Positions 57,212 to 64,000 of a DNA stretch of 64,000 nucleotides are shown piece by piece (positions within the stretch are counted from its first letter, which is position 1; the number at the start of each line of letters is the position of its first letter). The stretch lies in the NCBI GenBank assembly GCA_029243245.1, contig JAQWSK010000005.1:124001-188000 (forward strand), written 5' to 3'. A model generated the notes under the pieces. The model searched no databases, was not told the DNA's origin, and worked only from the letters and a program-made list of their open reading frames with translations. Both the position numbers and the translations under genes were made by a program. This DNA is from Flavobacteriaceae bacterium. GTDB lineage: Bacteria > Bacteroidota > Bacteroidia > Flavobacteriales > Flavobacteriaceae.

Positions 57212-57490
57212 ATGGCACGTTCACTTAAAAAAGGTCCTTTTGTTCATCATAGCTTACATGCTAAGATTAATAAGAATATAGAAAACAAAAAGAAAACTGT
57301 TATAAAAACTTGGTCTCGTGCATCATTGATTACACCTGATTTTGTTGGACAAACGATAGGAGTTCATAATGGAAAGACCCATGTTCCCGTTTATATTACA
57401 GAAAACATGGTTGGACATAAACTAGGCGAGTTTTCACCAACAAGATCATTTCGTGGACATGCTGGAGCTAAAAATAAAAGTAATAGATAA
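57212..57490 (+). CDS. rpsS: 30S ribosomal protein S19
   Basis: S19 binds the 16S head with S13. The 92 residues begin [18 protein letters not shown] and contain [23 protein letters not shown] and [15 protein letters not shown], all family hallmarks. The gap to rplB is 3 bases. Confidence 0.98.
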   Translation: MARSLKKGPFVHHSLHAKINKNIENKKKTVIKTWSRASLITPDFVGQTIGVHNGKTHVPVYITENMVGHKLGEFSPTRSFRGHAGAKNKSNR

Positions 57491-57495
57491 GCACT

Positions 57496-57900
57496 ATGGG
57501 AAATCGTAAAAGACAGAGTGCTGAACTCATAAAGAATGATAAAAAAGATATTGCTTTTGCAAAATTGAATAATTGTCCTACTTCTCCACGTAAAATGCGA
57601 TTAGTAGCAGATCAGGTTAGAGGAGAAAATATTAATAAAGCTCTTTCTATACTTAAGTTTAGCTCAAAAGAAGCTTCACGTAGATTAGAAAAGTTATTGC
57701 TGTCAGCAATATCGAACTGGCAAGCTAAAAATGAAGAAAATGATATAGAAAATGCAGCATTATTTGTAAAAGAAATTAAAGTAGATAGTGGAAGTATGCT
57801 TAAACGCCTTCGTACAGCTCCCCAGGGACGTGCTCATCGAATCAGAAAACGATCAAATCATGTAACCCTAGTTTTGGGTGCAAATAATATTGAAGATTAA
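57496..57900 (+). CDS. rplV: 50S ribosomal protein L22
   Basis: L22 lines the exit tunnel with a long beta-hairpin. The 134 residues contain [22 protein letters not shown], the helical core, and the hairpin and tail [22 protein letters not shown]. It has an extended N-terminus of about 20 residues relative to E. coli, common in Bacteroidota. It lies 5 bases after rpsS. Confidence 0.96.
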   Translation: MGNRKRQSAELIKNDKKDIAFAKLNNCPTSPRKMRLVADQVRGENINKALSILKFSSKEASRRLEKLLLSAISNWQAKNEENDIENAALFVKEIKVDSGSMLKRLRTAPQGRAHRIRKRSNHVTLVLGANNIED

Positions 57901-57903
57901 ATT

Positions 57904-58632
57904 ATGGGACAAAAAACAAATCCTATTGGAAATCGCTTGGGAATAATAAGAGGCTGGGACTCTAATTGGTATGGAGGTAGTGATTACGGTGACAAATTAG
58001 CTGAGGATGATAAAATCCGAAAGTATATCAATGTTCGTTTAGTAAAAGCTAGCGTTTCAAATGTTATAATTGAGAGAACATTGAAATTAATTACTGTAAC
58101 TATTACTACAGCTCGTCCAGGTATAATCATTGGTAAAGCAGGACAGGAAGTTGATAAACTCAAAGAAGAGTTAAAGAAAATCACTGAAAAAGAAGTTCAA
58201 ATAAATATTTTCGAGATTAAAAGACCTGAGTTAGATGCAAAACTTGTTGCTGCTAGTATTGCTCGTCAAATTGAAAACCGTATTTCATATAGACGAGCAA
58301 TTAAAATGGCAATTGCTTCATCTATTAGGATGAATGCCGAGGGCGTTAAAGTTCAAATTTCAGGACGTTTGAATGGTGCTGAAATGGCAAGAAGCGAGTC
58401 TTATAAAGAAGGTCGTATTCCATTATCAACTTTTAGAGCTGATATAGATTACGCTCTAGTAGAAGCGCATACTACGTATGGACGATTAGGTGTTAAAGTA
58501 TGGATTATGAAAGGAGAAGTTTATGGAAGAAGAGAATTATCACCACTTGTTGGAATGCAAAAAAAATCAGGATTAAATTCGAAAAACAATAATAAATCTG
58601 GACTTCGTCAACAAAGACGTGGAAGAAAATAA
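57904..58632 (+). CDS. rpsC: 30S ribosomal protein S3
   Basis: S3 is at the mRNA entry channel and has helicase activity. The 242 residues comprise the start [21 protein letters not shown], the KH domain with [16 protein letters not shown], and the C-terminal domain ([32 protein letters not shown]). The tail from 58560 on is basic and Asn/Lys/Arg-rich. Confidence 0.97.
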   Translation: MGQKTNPIGNRLGIIRGWDSNWYGGSDYGDKLAEDDKIRKYINVRLVKASVSNVIIERTLKLITVTITTARPGIIIGKAGQEVDKLKEELKKITEKEVQINIFEIKRPELDAKLVAASIARQIENRISYRRAIKMAIASSIRMNAEGVKVQISGRLNGAEMARSESYKEGRIPLSTFRADIDYALVEAHTTYGRLGVKVWIMKGEVYGRRELSPLVGMQKKSGLNSKNNNKSGLRQQRRGRK

Positions 58633-58651
58633 TTTGAATTAACTAGGGATC

Positions 58652-59086
58652 ATGTTACAACCTAAAAGAACAAAATTTCGGAAAGCACAAAAAGGAAGAA
58701 TGAAAGGTCTTTCTCAAAGAGGTAATCTGTTATCTAATGGAATGTTTGGTATTAAATCTACAGATTCTCACTTTATAACTTCTAGGCAGATTGAAGCTGC
58801 TAGGATTGCTGCCACTAGATACATGAAACGTGAAGGGCAATTATGGATTAAAATTTTCCCAGATAAGCCTATCACTAAAAAACCTTTGGAAGTTAGAATG
58901 GGGAAAGGTAAAGGAGCACCAGAATATTTTGTTGCCGTGGTTAAACCTGGTAGAATAATATTTGAAGTTGCAGGAGTTTCTTTAGAGATAGCAAAAGAAG
59001 CTCTTAGGCTCGCAGCTCAAAAATTACCTGTTCGAACTAAATTTATTATTGCTCGAGATTATGAAAACCAAACTGACGATAGATGA
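58652..59086 (+). CDS. rplP: 50S ribosomal protein L16
   Basis: L16 helps organise the A-site of the large subunit. The 144 residues begin [19 protein letters not shown], with [45 protein letters not shown] and [12 protein letters not shown]. Its TGA stop overlaps the rpmC ATG (ATGA). Confidence 0.97.
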   Translation: MLQPKRTKFRKAQKGRMKGLSQRGNLLSNGMFGIKSTDSHFITSRQIEAARIAATRYMKREGQLWIKIFPDKPITKKPLEVRMGKGKGAPEYFVAVVKPGRIIFEVAGVSLEIAKEALRLAAQKLPVRTKFIIARDYENQTDDR

Positions 59087-59268
59087 AACAAACAGAAATA
59101 GAAAAACTCTCGTTAGAAGATTTAATAGATAAACTAGAGGAATTCAAAAAACAATTAAATGACTTAAGAATGACACATTCGATCTCACCTCTAGAAAATC
59201 CAATACAGATTCGAGATGTCCGCAGAACAATATCACGTTTATTAACAGCAAAAAATGCTAAAGAATAA
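59083..59268 (+). CDS. rpmC: 50S ribosomal protein L29
   Basis: L29 is a two-helix protein at the tunnel exit. The 61 residues show the [13 protein letters not shown] helix and [14 protein letters not shown], as expected for the family. Start overlaps rplP by 4 bases; rpsQ follows after 20 bases. Confidence 0.94.
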   Translation: MKQTEIEKLSLEDLIDKLEEFKKQLNDLRMTHSISPLENPIQIRDVRRTISRLLTAKNAKE

Positions 59269-59288
59269 ACCAATAAGGAATAACTATA

Positions 59289-59546
59289 ATGGAAAATAGA
59301 AATCTTAGAAAAGAACGAATTGGGGTAGTAACTAGTAATAAAATGGAAAAATCTATTATTGTTGCTGAAGTTAAGAGAACCAAACATCCAATGTATGGAA
59401 AATACGTTCTAAAGACTAAAAAGTATACCGCTCATGATGAAACAAATGATTGTAATATCGGTGATACAGTTAAAATAATGGAAACTCGTCCTTTGAGTAA
59501 GTCAAAAAACTGGAGATTAGTTGAAATAATAGAAAGAGCAAAATAA
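59289..59546 (+). CDS. rpsQ: 30S ribosomal protein S17
   Basis: S17 is a primary 16S-binding OB-fold protein. The 85 residues contain [37 protein letters not shown] and [23 protein letters not shown]. The gap to rplN is 1 base. Confidence 0.97.
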   Translation: MENRNLRKERIGVVTSNKMEKSIIVAEVKRTKHPMYGKYVLKTKKYTAHDETNDCNIGDTVKIMETRPLSKSKNWRLVEIIERAK

Positions 59547-59547
59547 A

Positions 59548-59916
59548 ATGTTACAACAAGAATCAAGACTTAAGGTTGCAGATAATACTGGCGCAAAAGA
59601 AGTGTTAACAATTAGGGTGCTAGGAGGTACAAAGAGACGTTATGCGTCTGTAGGTGATAAAATAGTTATTACAGTTAAAGATGCTACACCTGCAGGTACA
59701 GTTAAAAAAGGACAGGTGTCTACTGCAGTTGTTGTTAGAACTACAAAAGAAATTCTACGCTCAGATGGATCATATATTCGTTTTGATGATAATGCTTGTG
59801 TTTTACTTAACGAAACTGGAGAAATGAGAGGAACTCGAGTTTTTGGTCCTGTTGCCCGTGAATTAAGGGATAAACAGTTTATGAAAATTGTTTCATTAGC
59901 ACCTGAGGTGTTATAA
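59548..59916 (+). CDS. rplN: 50S ribosomal protein L14
   Basis: L14 forms part of the subunit interface with L19. The 122 residues begin [18 protein letters not shown], with [47 protein letters not shown]. Normal length and no anomalies. Confidence 0.98.
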   Translation: MLQQESRLKVADNTGAKEVLTIRVLGGTKRRYASVGDKIVITVKDATPAGTVKKGQVSTAVVVRTTKEILRSDGSYIRFDDNACVLLNETGEMRGTRVFGPVARELRDKQFMKIVSLAPEVL

Positions 59917-59926
59917 ATTTTAACCT

Positions 59927-60238
59927 ATGGCAAAATTTAAAATTAGAAAAGGAGATAATGTTCGAGTAATAACTGGAGCTCAAAAAGGAAGTGAAGGAAA
60001 GGTAGTCAAAATTCTTTCAGATTCAGGTAGAGCTATTGTTGAGGGAGTTAATTTAATTAAAAAACATACCAAGCCAAGTGCTCAAAGCCCTCAAGGAGGT
60101 ATTGTTGAAAAGGAGGCCTCAATTGATATTTCAAACCTTTCAATACTTAATTCAGATGGAAAGACTACCAGAATAGGCTTTCGAATTGAGGATGATAAAA
60201 AAGTTCGATATTCTAAAAAATCAAATGAAGTTTTATAA
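59927..60238 (+). CDS. rplX: 50S ribosomal protein L24
   Basis: L24 initiates large-subunit assembly. The 103 residues contain the KOW motif [19 protein letters not shown] and [22 protein letters not shown], then the C-terminal [19 protein letters not shown]. It lies 10 bases after rplN. Confidence 0.97.
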   Translation: MAKFKIRKGDNVRVITGAQKGSEGKVVKILSDSGRAIVEGVNLIKKHTKPSAQSPQGGIVEKEASIDISNLSILNSDGKTTRIGFRIEDDKKVRYSKKSNEVL

Positions 60239-60240
60239 TT

Positions 60241-60792
60241 ATGAACTATCAACCAAGACTTAAAAAGGAATATAAAGAAAGAATAATGAATTCTCTAAAA
60301 GAAGAATTTAGTTATTCTAATATAATGCAAGTACCTAGACTTGATAAAATTGTTATTAGTCGAGGTGTCGGTGCAGCTGTATCAGATAAAAAACTTATCG
60401 ATTATGCTGTAGATGAGTTAACACAAATTTCGGGTCAAAAGGCTGTTCCAACAATATCAAAAAAAGATGTTGCTTCTTTTAAATTAAGAAAAGGGATGCC
60501 GATTGGAACCAAAGTCACTCTTCGTGGAGAGAGAATGTATGAGTTTTTAGACAGACTTGTTACTGTAGCATTGCCTCGTGTAAGAGATTTTCAAGGCGTA
60601 AAATCAACTGGTTTTGATGGACGTGGAAATTATAACCTTGGAGTTACAGAGCAGATTATCTTTCCTGAAATTGATATTGATAAAGTTAATAAAATAGGTG
60701 GTATGGACATTACATTTGTTACCAATGCAGGAACAGATAAGGAAGCAAAGTCATTGTTGAACGAATTGGGCCTTCCCTTTAAAAAGAATTAA
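60241..60792 (+). CDS. rplE: 50S ribosomal protein L5
   Basis: L5 binds 5S rRNA and contacts the P-site tRNA. The 183 residues include [50 protein letters not shown] and [12 protein letters not shown]. Gap to rplX is 2 bases and to rpsN 1 base. Confidence 0.98.
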   Translation: MNYQPRLKKEYKERIMNSLKEEFSYSNIMQVPRLDKIVISRGVGAAVSDKKLIDYAVDELTQISGQKAVPTISKKDVASFKLRKGMPIGTKVTLRGERMYEFLDRLVTVALPRVRDFQGVKSTGFDGRGNYNLGVTEQIIFPEIDIDKVNKIGGMDITFVTNAGTDKEAKSLLNELGLPFKKN

Positions 60793-60793
60793 T

Positions 60794-61063
60794 ATGGCAA
60801 AAGAATCAATGAAAGCTCGTGAAGTAAAAAGAGCTAAAATAGTAGCAAAGTACTCTGCTAAACGAAAAGCTTTAAAAGAGGCTGGTGATTATGAAGCTCT
60901 CCAAAAATTACCAAAAAATGCTTCTCCGGTTCGCTTACATAATCGTTGTAAGTTAACAGGGCGACCAAAAGGTTATATACGTCAGTTTGGAGTTTCTCGT
61001 GTTACATTTAGAGAGATGGCAAATAAAGGATTAATACCAGGAGTAACAAAAGCTAGCTGGTAA
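60794..61063 (+). CDS. rpsN: 30S ribosomal protein S14, long zinc-free form
   Basis: S14 is a head protein of the small subunit. The 89-residue sequence ([41 protein letters not shown]) is the long C-minus type: it lacks the two CxxC pairs of the short zinc-binding S14. It agrees with the zinc-free forms of DnaG and AccD in this window, although long S14 is common in many bacteria. Confidence 0.97.
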   Translation: MAKESMKAREVKRAKIVAKYSAKRKALKEAGDYEALQKLPKNASPVRLHNRCKLTGRPKGYIRQFGVSRVTFREMANKGLIPGVTKASW

Positions 61064-61075
61064 AAATATATATAT

Positions 61076-61477
61076 ATGAATACAGACCCAATTGCAGATT
61101 ATTTAACTCGACTTCGTAATGCTAATAGTGCTGGTCATCGCGTAGTTGACATCCCATCATCTAATTTAAAACAGGATATGACTAAAATCCTTTTTGATCA
61201 AGGATATATTCTTAGTTATAAATTTGAAGAAACAAAAAATAATCAGGGCAATATAAAGATTGCTTTAAAGTATGATTTAAATACTAAAGATCCTGTTATT
61301 AAAAAATTACAAAGAATCAGTACTCCGGGATTGCGTAAGTATTCTGGAAGTGATGACCTTCCTCGAGTGCTAAATGGGCTAGGGATTTCAATTATTTCTA
61401 CATCTAAAGGTTTGATGACAGGAAAACAAGCAGAAAAACAAAAGGTAGGAGGCGAAGTCCTTTGTTACGTTTATTAA
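61076..61477 (+). CDS. rpsH: 30S ribosomal protein S8
   Basis: S8 is a primary 16S-binding protein and the repressor of the spc operon in E. coli. The 133 residues begin NTDPIADYLTRLRNANSAGH, with ISTPGLRKYSGSDDLPRVLNGLGI and ISTSKGLMTGKQAEKQKVGGEVLCYVY. Family length is normal. Confidence 0.98.
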   Translation: MNTDPIADYLTRLRNANSAGHRVVDIPSSNLKQDMTKILFDQGYILSYKFEETKNNQGNIKIALKYDLNTKDPVIKKLQRISTPGLRKYSGSDDLPRVLNGLGISIISTSKGLMTGKQAEKQKVGGEVLCYVY

Positions 61478-61496
61478 TAAAGAAATTGTATAAAAA

Positions 61497-62039
61497 ATGT
61501 CTAGAATAGGAAACAACCCCATATTATTACCAGAAGGTGTAACTTTGGATATTCAAGAGGATTTAATAATCGTTAGAGGTAAACTTGGTGAGTTAACTCA
61601 ATCATATTCTGGTGTTATTTTTGAAAATAAGAATGGTGTTTTAAATGTAATAAACCCACTAGAAACTAAAGATTCAAATGCTAAACATGGATTATACCGA
61701 GCGTTAGTGAATAATATGGTAGAGGGAGTTTCTAAGGGATTTACAAAAGAGCTAGAATTGGTTGGCGTTGGATATCGAGCGACTAATCAGGCTCAAATAC
61801 TTGATTTAGCATTAGGGTATTCCCATAATATTGTTTTTGATATAGCTCCTGAGGTTAAAGTTGAAACAATTTCTGAAAAAGGAAAAAACCCAATAATAAA
61901 GCTCAGATCGCACGACAAACAATTGATAGGTTTTGTTGCTGCTAAAATTAAGTCATTCAGAAAACCTGAACCATATAAAGGTAAAGGTATTCGGTTTGTT
62001 GGAGAAGAAATAAGAAGAAAAGCAGGTAAATCAGCATAA
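61497..62039 (+). CDS. rplF: 50S ribosomal protein L6
   Basis: L6 lies near the factor-binding site. The 180 residues begin SRIGNNPILLPEGVTL and show the duplicated L6 fold, with KELELVGVGYRA in the second half and the C-terminal PEPYKGKGIRFVGEEIRRKAGKSA signature. Confidence 0.98.
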   Translation: MSRIGNNPILLPEGVTLDIQEDLIIVRGKLGELTQSYSGVIFENKNGVLNVINPLETKDSNAKHGLYRALVNNMVEGVSKGFTKELELVGVGYRATNQAQILDLALGYSHNIVFDIAPEVKVETISEKGKNPIIKLRSHDKQLIGFVAAKIKSFRKPEPYKGKGIRFVGEEIRRKAGKSA

Positions 62040-62048
62040 TTTTATATA

Positions 62049-62399
62049 ATGGGATTGACAAAAACAGAACGTAGAGATAGAATTCGAAAAAGAATTCGAA
62101 AAACAATATCAGGAAATTCATCAGAGCCGAGATTAGCTGTTTTCCGTAGTAATAAAGAAATTTATGCTCAATTAATCGACGACCAAAATGGAAAAACTCT
62201 TGCAACAGCATCTTCAAGAGAAAAAGATGTTTCTGGATCATCTAGAATTGAAAAATCTGCAATCGTTGGAAAATTAATTGCTGAACGTTCAATAGCGGCG
62301 GGTGTACAAACTGTTAAATTTGATCGTGGTGGATATTTATACCATGGTCGAGTTAAATCATTAGCAGAGGGTGCTCGTGAAGCAGGTCTTAAATTTTAA
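62049..62399 (+). CDS. rplR: 50S ribosomal protein L18
   Basis: L18 binds 5S rRNA. The 116 residues have the basic start ([15 protein letters not shown]), [18 protein letters not shown], and the C-terminal [25 protein letters not shown]. The repeated Arg-Ile-Arg-Lys is encoded by two tandem copies of a 12-base unit at about 62080-62103. Confidence 0.97.
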   Translation: MGLTKTERRDRIRKRIRKTISGNSSEPRLAVFRSNKEIYAQLIDDQNGKTLATASSREKDVSGSSRIEKSAIVGKLIAERSIAAGVQTVKFDRGGYLYHGRVKSLAEGAREAGLKF

Positions 62400-62411
62400 T
62401 AGATTAAATAT

Positions 62412-62936
62412 ATGTATCAAAACTATAGTAATATCGAATATGTTAAACCGGCAGGACTTGATTTAAAAGACCGTTTGGTAGGTGTCCAACGTGTAACTAA
62501 AGTAACTAAAGGAGGGCGAGCATTTGGTTTTTCTGCAATAGTTGTTGTAGGTGACGAGAATGGAGTTTTAGGACAGGGTTTAGGTAAATCAAAAGAAGTA
62601 TCTGAAGCTATTGCTAAAGCTATTGAGGATGCAAAGAAAAACTTGGTGAGAATTCCTATAAAAAAAGGAACATTACCTCACGAGCAAAAAGGAAAATATG
62701 GGGGTGCTAGAGTATTCCTGAAGCCAGCTTCTGAAGGAACTGGAGTTATTGCTGGCGGAGCTGTTCGAGCTGTATTAGAAGCAGTAGGTGTTCATAATGT
62801 TCTTTCAAAATCTCAAGGATCTTCTAATCCTCACAATGTGGTAAAGGCTACTTTTGATGCATTACTTCAACTACGAAGCCCAGAAACAATTGCTTATCAA
62901 AGAGGAGTGTCAATTAATAAAGTATTTAATGGTTAA
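62412..62936 (+). CDS. rpsE: 30S ribosomal protein S5
   Basis: S5 contributes to decoding fidelity and mRNA unwinding. The 174 residues contain [65 protein letters not shown] and [20 protein letters not shown]. rpmD follows 10 bases downstream. Confidence 0.98.
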   Translation: MYQNYSNIEYVKPAGLDLKDRLVGVQRVTKVTKGGRAFGFSAIVVVGDENGVLGQGLGKSKEVSEAIAKAIEDAKKNLVRIPIKKGTLPHEQKGKYGGARVFLKPASEGTGVIAGGAVRAVLEAVGVHNVLSKSQGSSNPHNVVKATFDALLQLRSPETIAYQRGVSINKVFNG

Positions 62937-62946
62937 ATCTATTAAA

Positions 62947-63126
62947 ATGGAAAAAATTAAAGTTAAACAGTTAAAAAGCAGTATTAAGAGAATTAAGTCT
63001 CAAAAAAGAACTCTTGAGGCTTTGGGTTTAAAAGGTATTGGAAAAGAGGTTATACATGATGCTTCTCCTAGTATTTTAGGAATGATAAAAAAGGTAGAAC
63101 ATTTGGTTTCAGTTGTTGAAGCTTAA
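62947..63126 (+). CDS. rpmD: 50S ribosomal protein L30
   Basis: L30 is a small peripheral protein. I use ATG 62947 (EKIKVKQLKSSIKRIKSQ), giving the usual 59 residues; a longer open frame begins inside rpsE but its extra N-terminus is not L30-like. The sequence continues KRTLEALGLKGIGKEVIHDASPSILGMI, a typical L30. Confidence 0.95.
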   Translation: MEKIKVKQLKSSIKRIKSQKRTLEALGLKGIGKEVIHDASPSILGMIKKVEHLVSVVEA

Positions 63127-63137
63127 AAATAAAATAA

Positions 63138-63596
63138 ATGAGTTTAAGTAATTTACAACCCGCAAGTGGGTCAACACATAAAAATAGTAAAAGATTAGGT
63201 CGTGGTCAAGGCTCAGGAAAAGGTGGTACAGCAGCGAGAGGACATAAAGGTGCAAAATCTCGTTCGGGATATTCTAAAAAATTAGGATTTGAAGGTGGAC
63301 AAATGCCCTTGCAGAGACGTGTTCCAAAGTTTGGCTTTAAAAACATTAATCGAAAAGAGTATACAGTTATTAATATTGATACTATTCAAAGTTTAGTTGA
63401 TTCAAAAAAAATAAAAGGTGAGCTTACTATTGATCATTTAATTTCACTTCGTTTAGCTGGGAAGAATGATCTTGTAAAAATTTTAGGAAGAGGAAAAATT
63501 GAAGCTTCAATAAAAGTTTCAGCTCATAAATTTACTTCTACCGCTAAAACTGCTATTGAAAAGGCAGGAGGAGAAGTTATTAGCTTAGAACAATAA
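63138..63596 (+). CDS. rplO: 50S ribosomal protein L15
   Basis: L15 acts late in large-subunit assembly. The 152 residues start SLSNLQPASGSTHKNSKRLGRG, with GSGKGGTAARGHKGAKSRSG, FEGGQMPLQRRVPKFGF and the C-terminal KFTSTAKTAIEKAGGEV. secY starts 2 bases after its stop. Confidence 0.97.
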   Translation: MSLSNLQPASGSTHKNSKRLGRGQGSGKGGTAARGHKGAKSRSGYSKKLGFEGGQMPLQRRVPKFGFKNINRKEYTVINIDTIQSLVDSKKIKGELTIDHLISLRLAGKNDLVKILGRGKIEASIKVSAHKFTSTAKTAIEKAGGEVISLEQ

Positions 63597-63598
63597 GT

Positions 63599-64000
63599 AT
63601 GAAAAAGTTTTTAGAAACCATAATAAATATTTACAATATTAATGAACTTCGACAAAGGATTGGAATGACATTGTTTTTATTATTGGTTTATCGTTTGGGT
63701 GCTCAAATAGTTATTCCTGGCATAGACTCTGTTCAACTTGCATCCTTAGCTCAAAAAACTGATGCTGGAGGTCTTTTAGGAATTTTAAACGCCTTCACGG
63801 GAGGAGCATTTGCTAATGCGTCTGTTTTTGCCTTAGGAATTATGCCATATATTTCAGCTTCTATTGTAGTTCAGCTTATGGGTATTGCGATTCCATATCT
63901 TCAAAAACTTCAAAAAGAAGGAGAAAGTGGTCGTAAAACTATTAATCAAATTACAAGATGGTTAACTATCGCAATATGTGTTGTACAAGCGCCTGCTTAT
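63599..64000 (+). CDS. secY: Preprotein translocase subunit SecY, 3' truncated by window edge
   Basis: SecY is the channel of the Sec translocon. The first 134 residues are visible: an N-terminal amphipathic start (KKFLETIINIYNINELRQRI), the first membrane helix (TLFLLLVYRLGAQIVIPG), the plug region, then FALGIMPYISASIVVQLM and LQKLQKEGESGRKTINQITR. The frame is open to the last base, so the gene continues beyond the window. It is the usual partner of rplO in the spc operon. Confidence 0.96.
   Translation, partial: MKKFLETIINIYNINELRQRIGMTLFLLLVYRLGAQIVIPGIDSVQLASLAQKTDAGGLLGILNAFTGGAFANASVFALGIMPYISASIVVQLMGIAIPYLQKLQKEGESGRKTINQITRWLTIAICVVQAPAY

Noticed and set aside
62854-62946. Longer start for rpmD inside rpsE
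   Set aside because: The extra N-terminus is not L30-like, while ATG 62947 gives the normal 59-residue protein.
1-64000. CRISPR arrays, insertion sequences, prophage, toxin-antitoxin or defence systems
   Set aside because: No spaced direct repeats, transposase, integrase, terminal inverted repeats or defence-type domains were seen; nearly all coding space is core housekeeping genes.

Overview
The window comes from a low-GC, gene-dense member of the Bacteroidota, most likely a marine Flavobacteriia. The evidence is: gliding/type IX secretion genes (gldB, gldC, porT), a SusC/SusD outer-membrane uptake pair, promoter -7 boxes of the TAnnTTTG type, A-rich leaders in place of Shine-Dalgarno sequences, a short 287-residue primary sigma factor, and a joined str-S10-spc ribosomal cluster in which rpsJ directly follows fusA. 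Intergenic gaps are small, and only one exceeds 300 bases.

Layout. 1-6.5 kb (+): the 3' part of a polysaccharide-deacetylase-like gene, a YjjG-type HAD phosphatase, a MazG-like pyrophosphohydrolase, aroA, queA, rlmN and a polyprenyl diphosphate synthase. 6.6-12.1 kb: dnaG (+), nadE (-), gldB-gldC (+), then engB and an alpha/beta hydrolase (-). 12.1-28.1 kb (+): a complete division and cell wall (dcw) cluster, mraZ-rsmH-ftsL-ftsI-murE-mraY-murD-ftsW-murG-murC-ftsQ-ftsA-ftsZ, followed by a yqeY-like gene and tRNA-Arg(TCG). 28.2-37.6 kb (-): a TIGR02206/YwaF-like membrane protein, rpe, the primary sigma factor, pnp, rpsO, accD, a class II fructose-bisphosphate aldolase and a TamL-like BamA/TamA lipoprotein. 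37.7-44.2 kb: a TrmH-family methyltransferase (+), porT (-), trkA-trkH (+), rarA-rlmB (-). 44.3-51.0 kb (-): a SusC-SusD-lipoprotein unit and an unrecognised secreted protein. 51.5-64 kb (+): rpsL through rplO and the 5' part of secY.

How the genes work together. The 12-27 kb cluster makes UDP-MurNAc-pentapeptide (MurC, D, E), then lipid I (MraY) and lipid II (MurG), uses lipid II at the septum (FtsW, FtsI, FtsL, FtsQ), and supplies the division scaffold (FtsZ, FtsA). The polyprenyl synthase upstream is a plausible source of quinone side chains or lipid carrier. The 51-64 kb cluster builds ribosomes and begins the secretion channel. PorT, GldB and GldC belong to surface-protein export and gliding. 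SusC/SusD import an unknown ligand.

The most notable anomaly is in murG. This normally essential gene has an in-frame UGA exactly where family members carry the Gly of the LTGNPVR motif, at the boundary between its two Rossmann domains, and the frame is otherwise open to the expected end. Other points of interest are three 10-bp-phased GTGGTA repeats upstream of mraZ (a probable MraZ operator), loss of all four zinc ligands in both DnaG and AccD, a deacetylase-like protein whose expected metal ligands are replaced, a nested inverted-repeat element in the gap before rpsL, and face-to-face overlapping promoters between nadE and gldB. I found no CRISPR array, insertion sequence, prophage or defence locus, and no clearly new multi-gene system.
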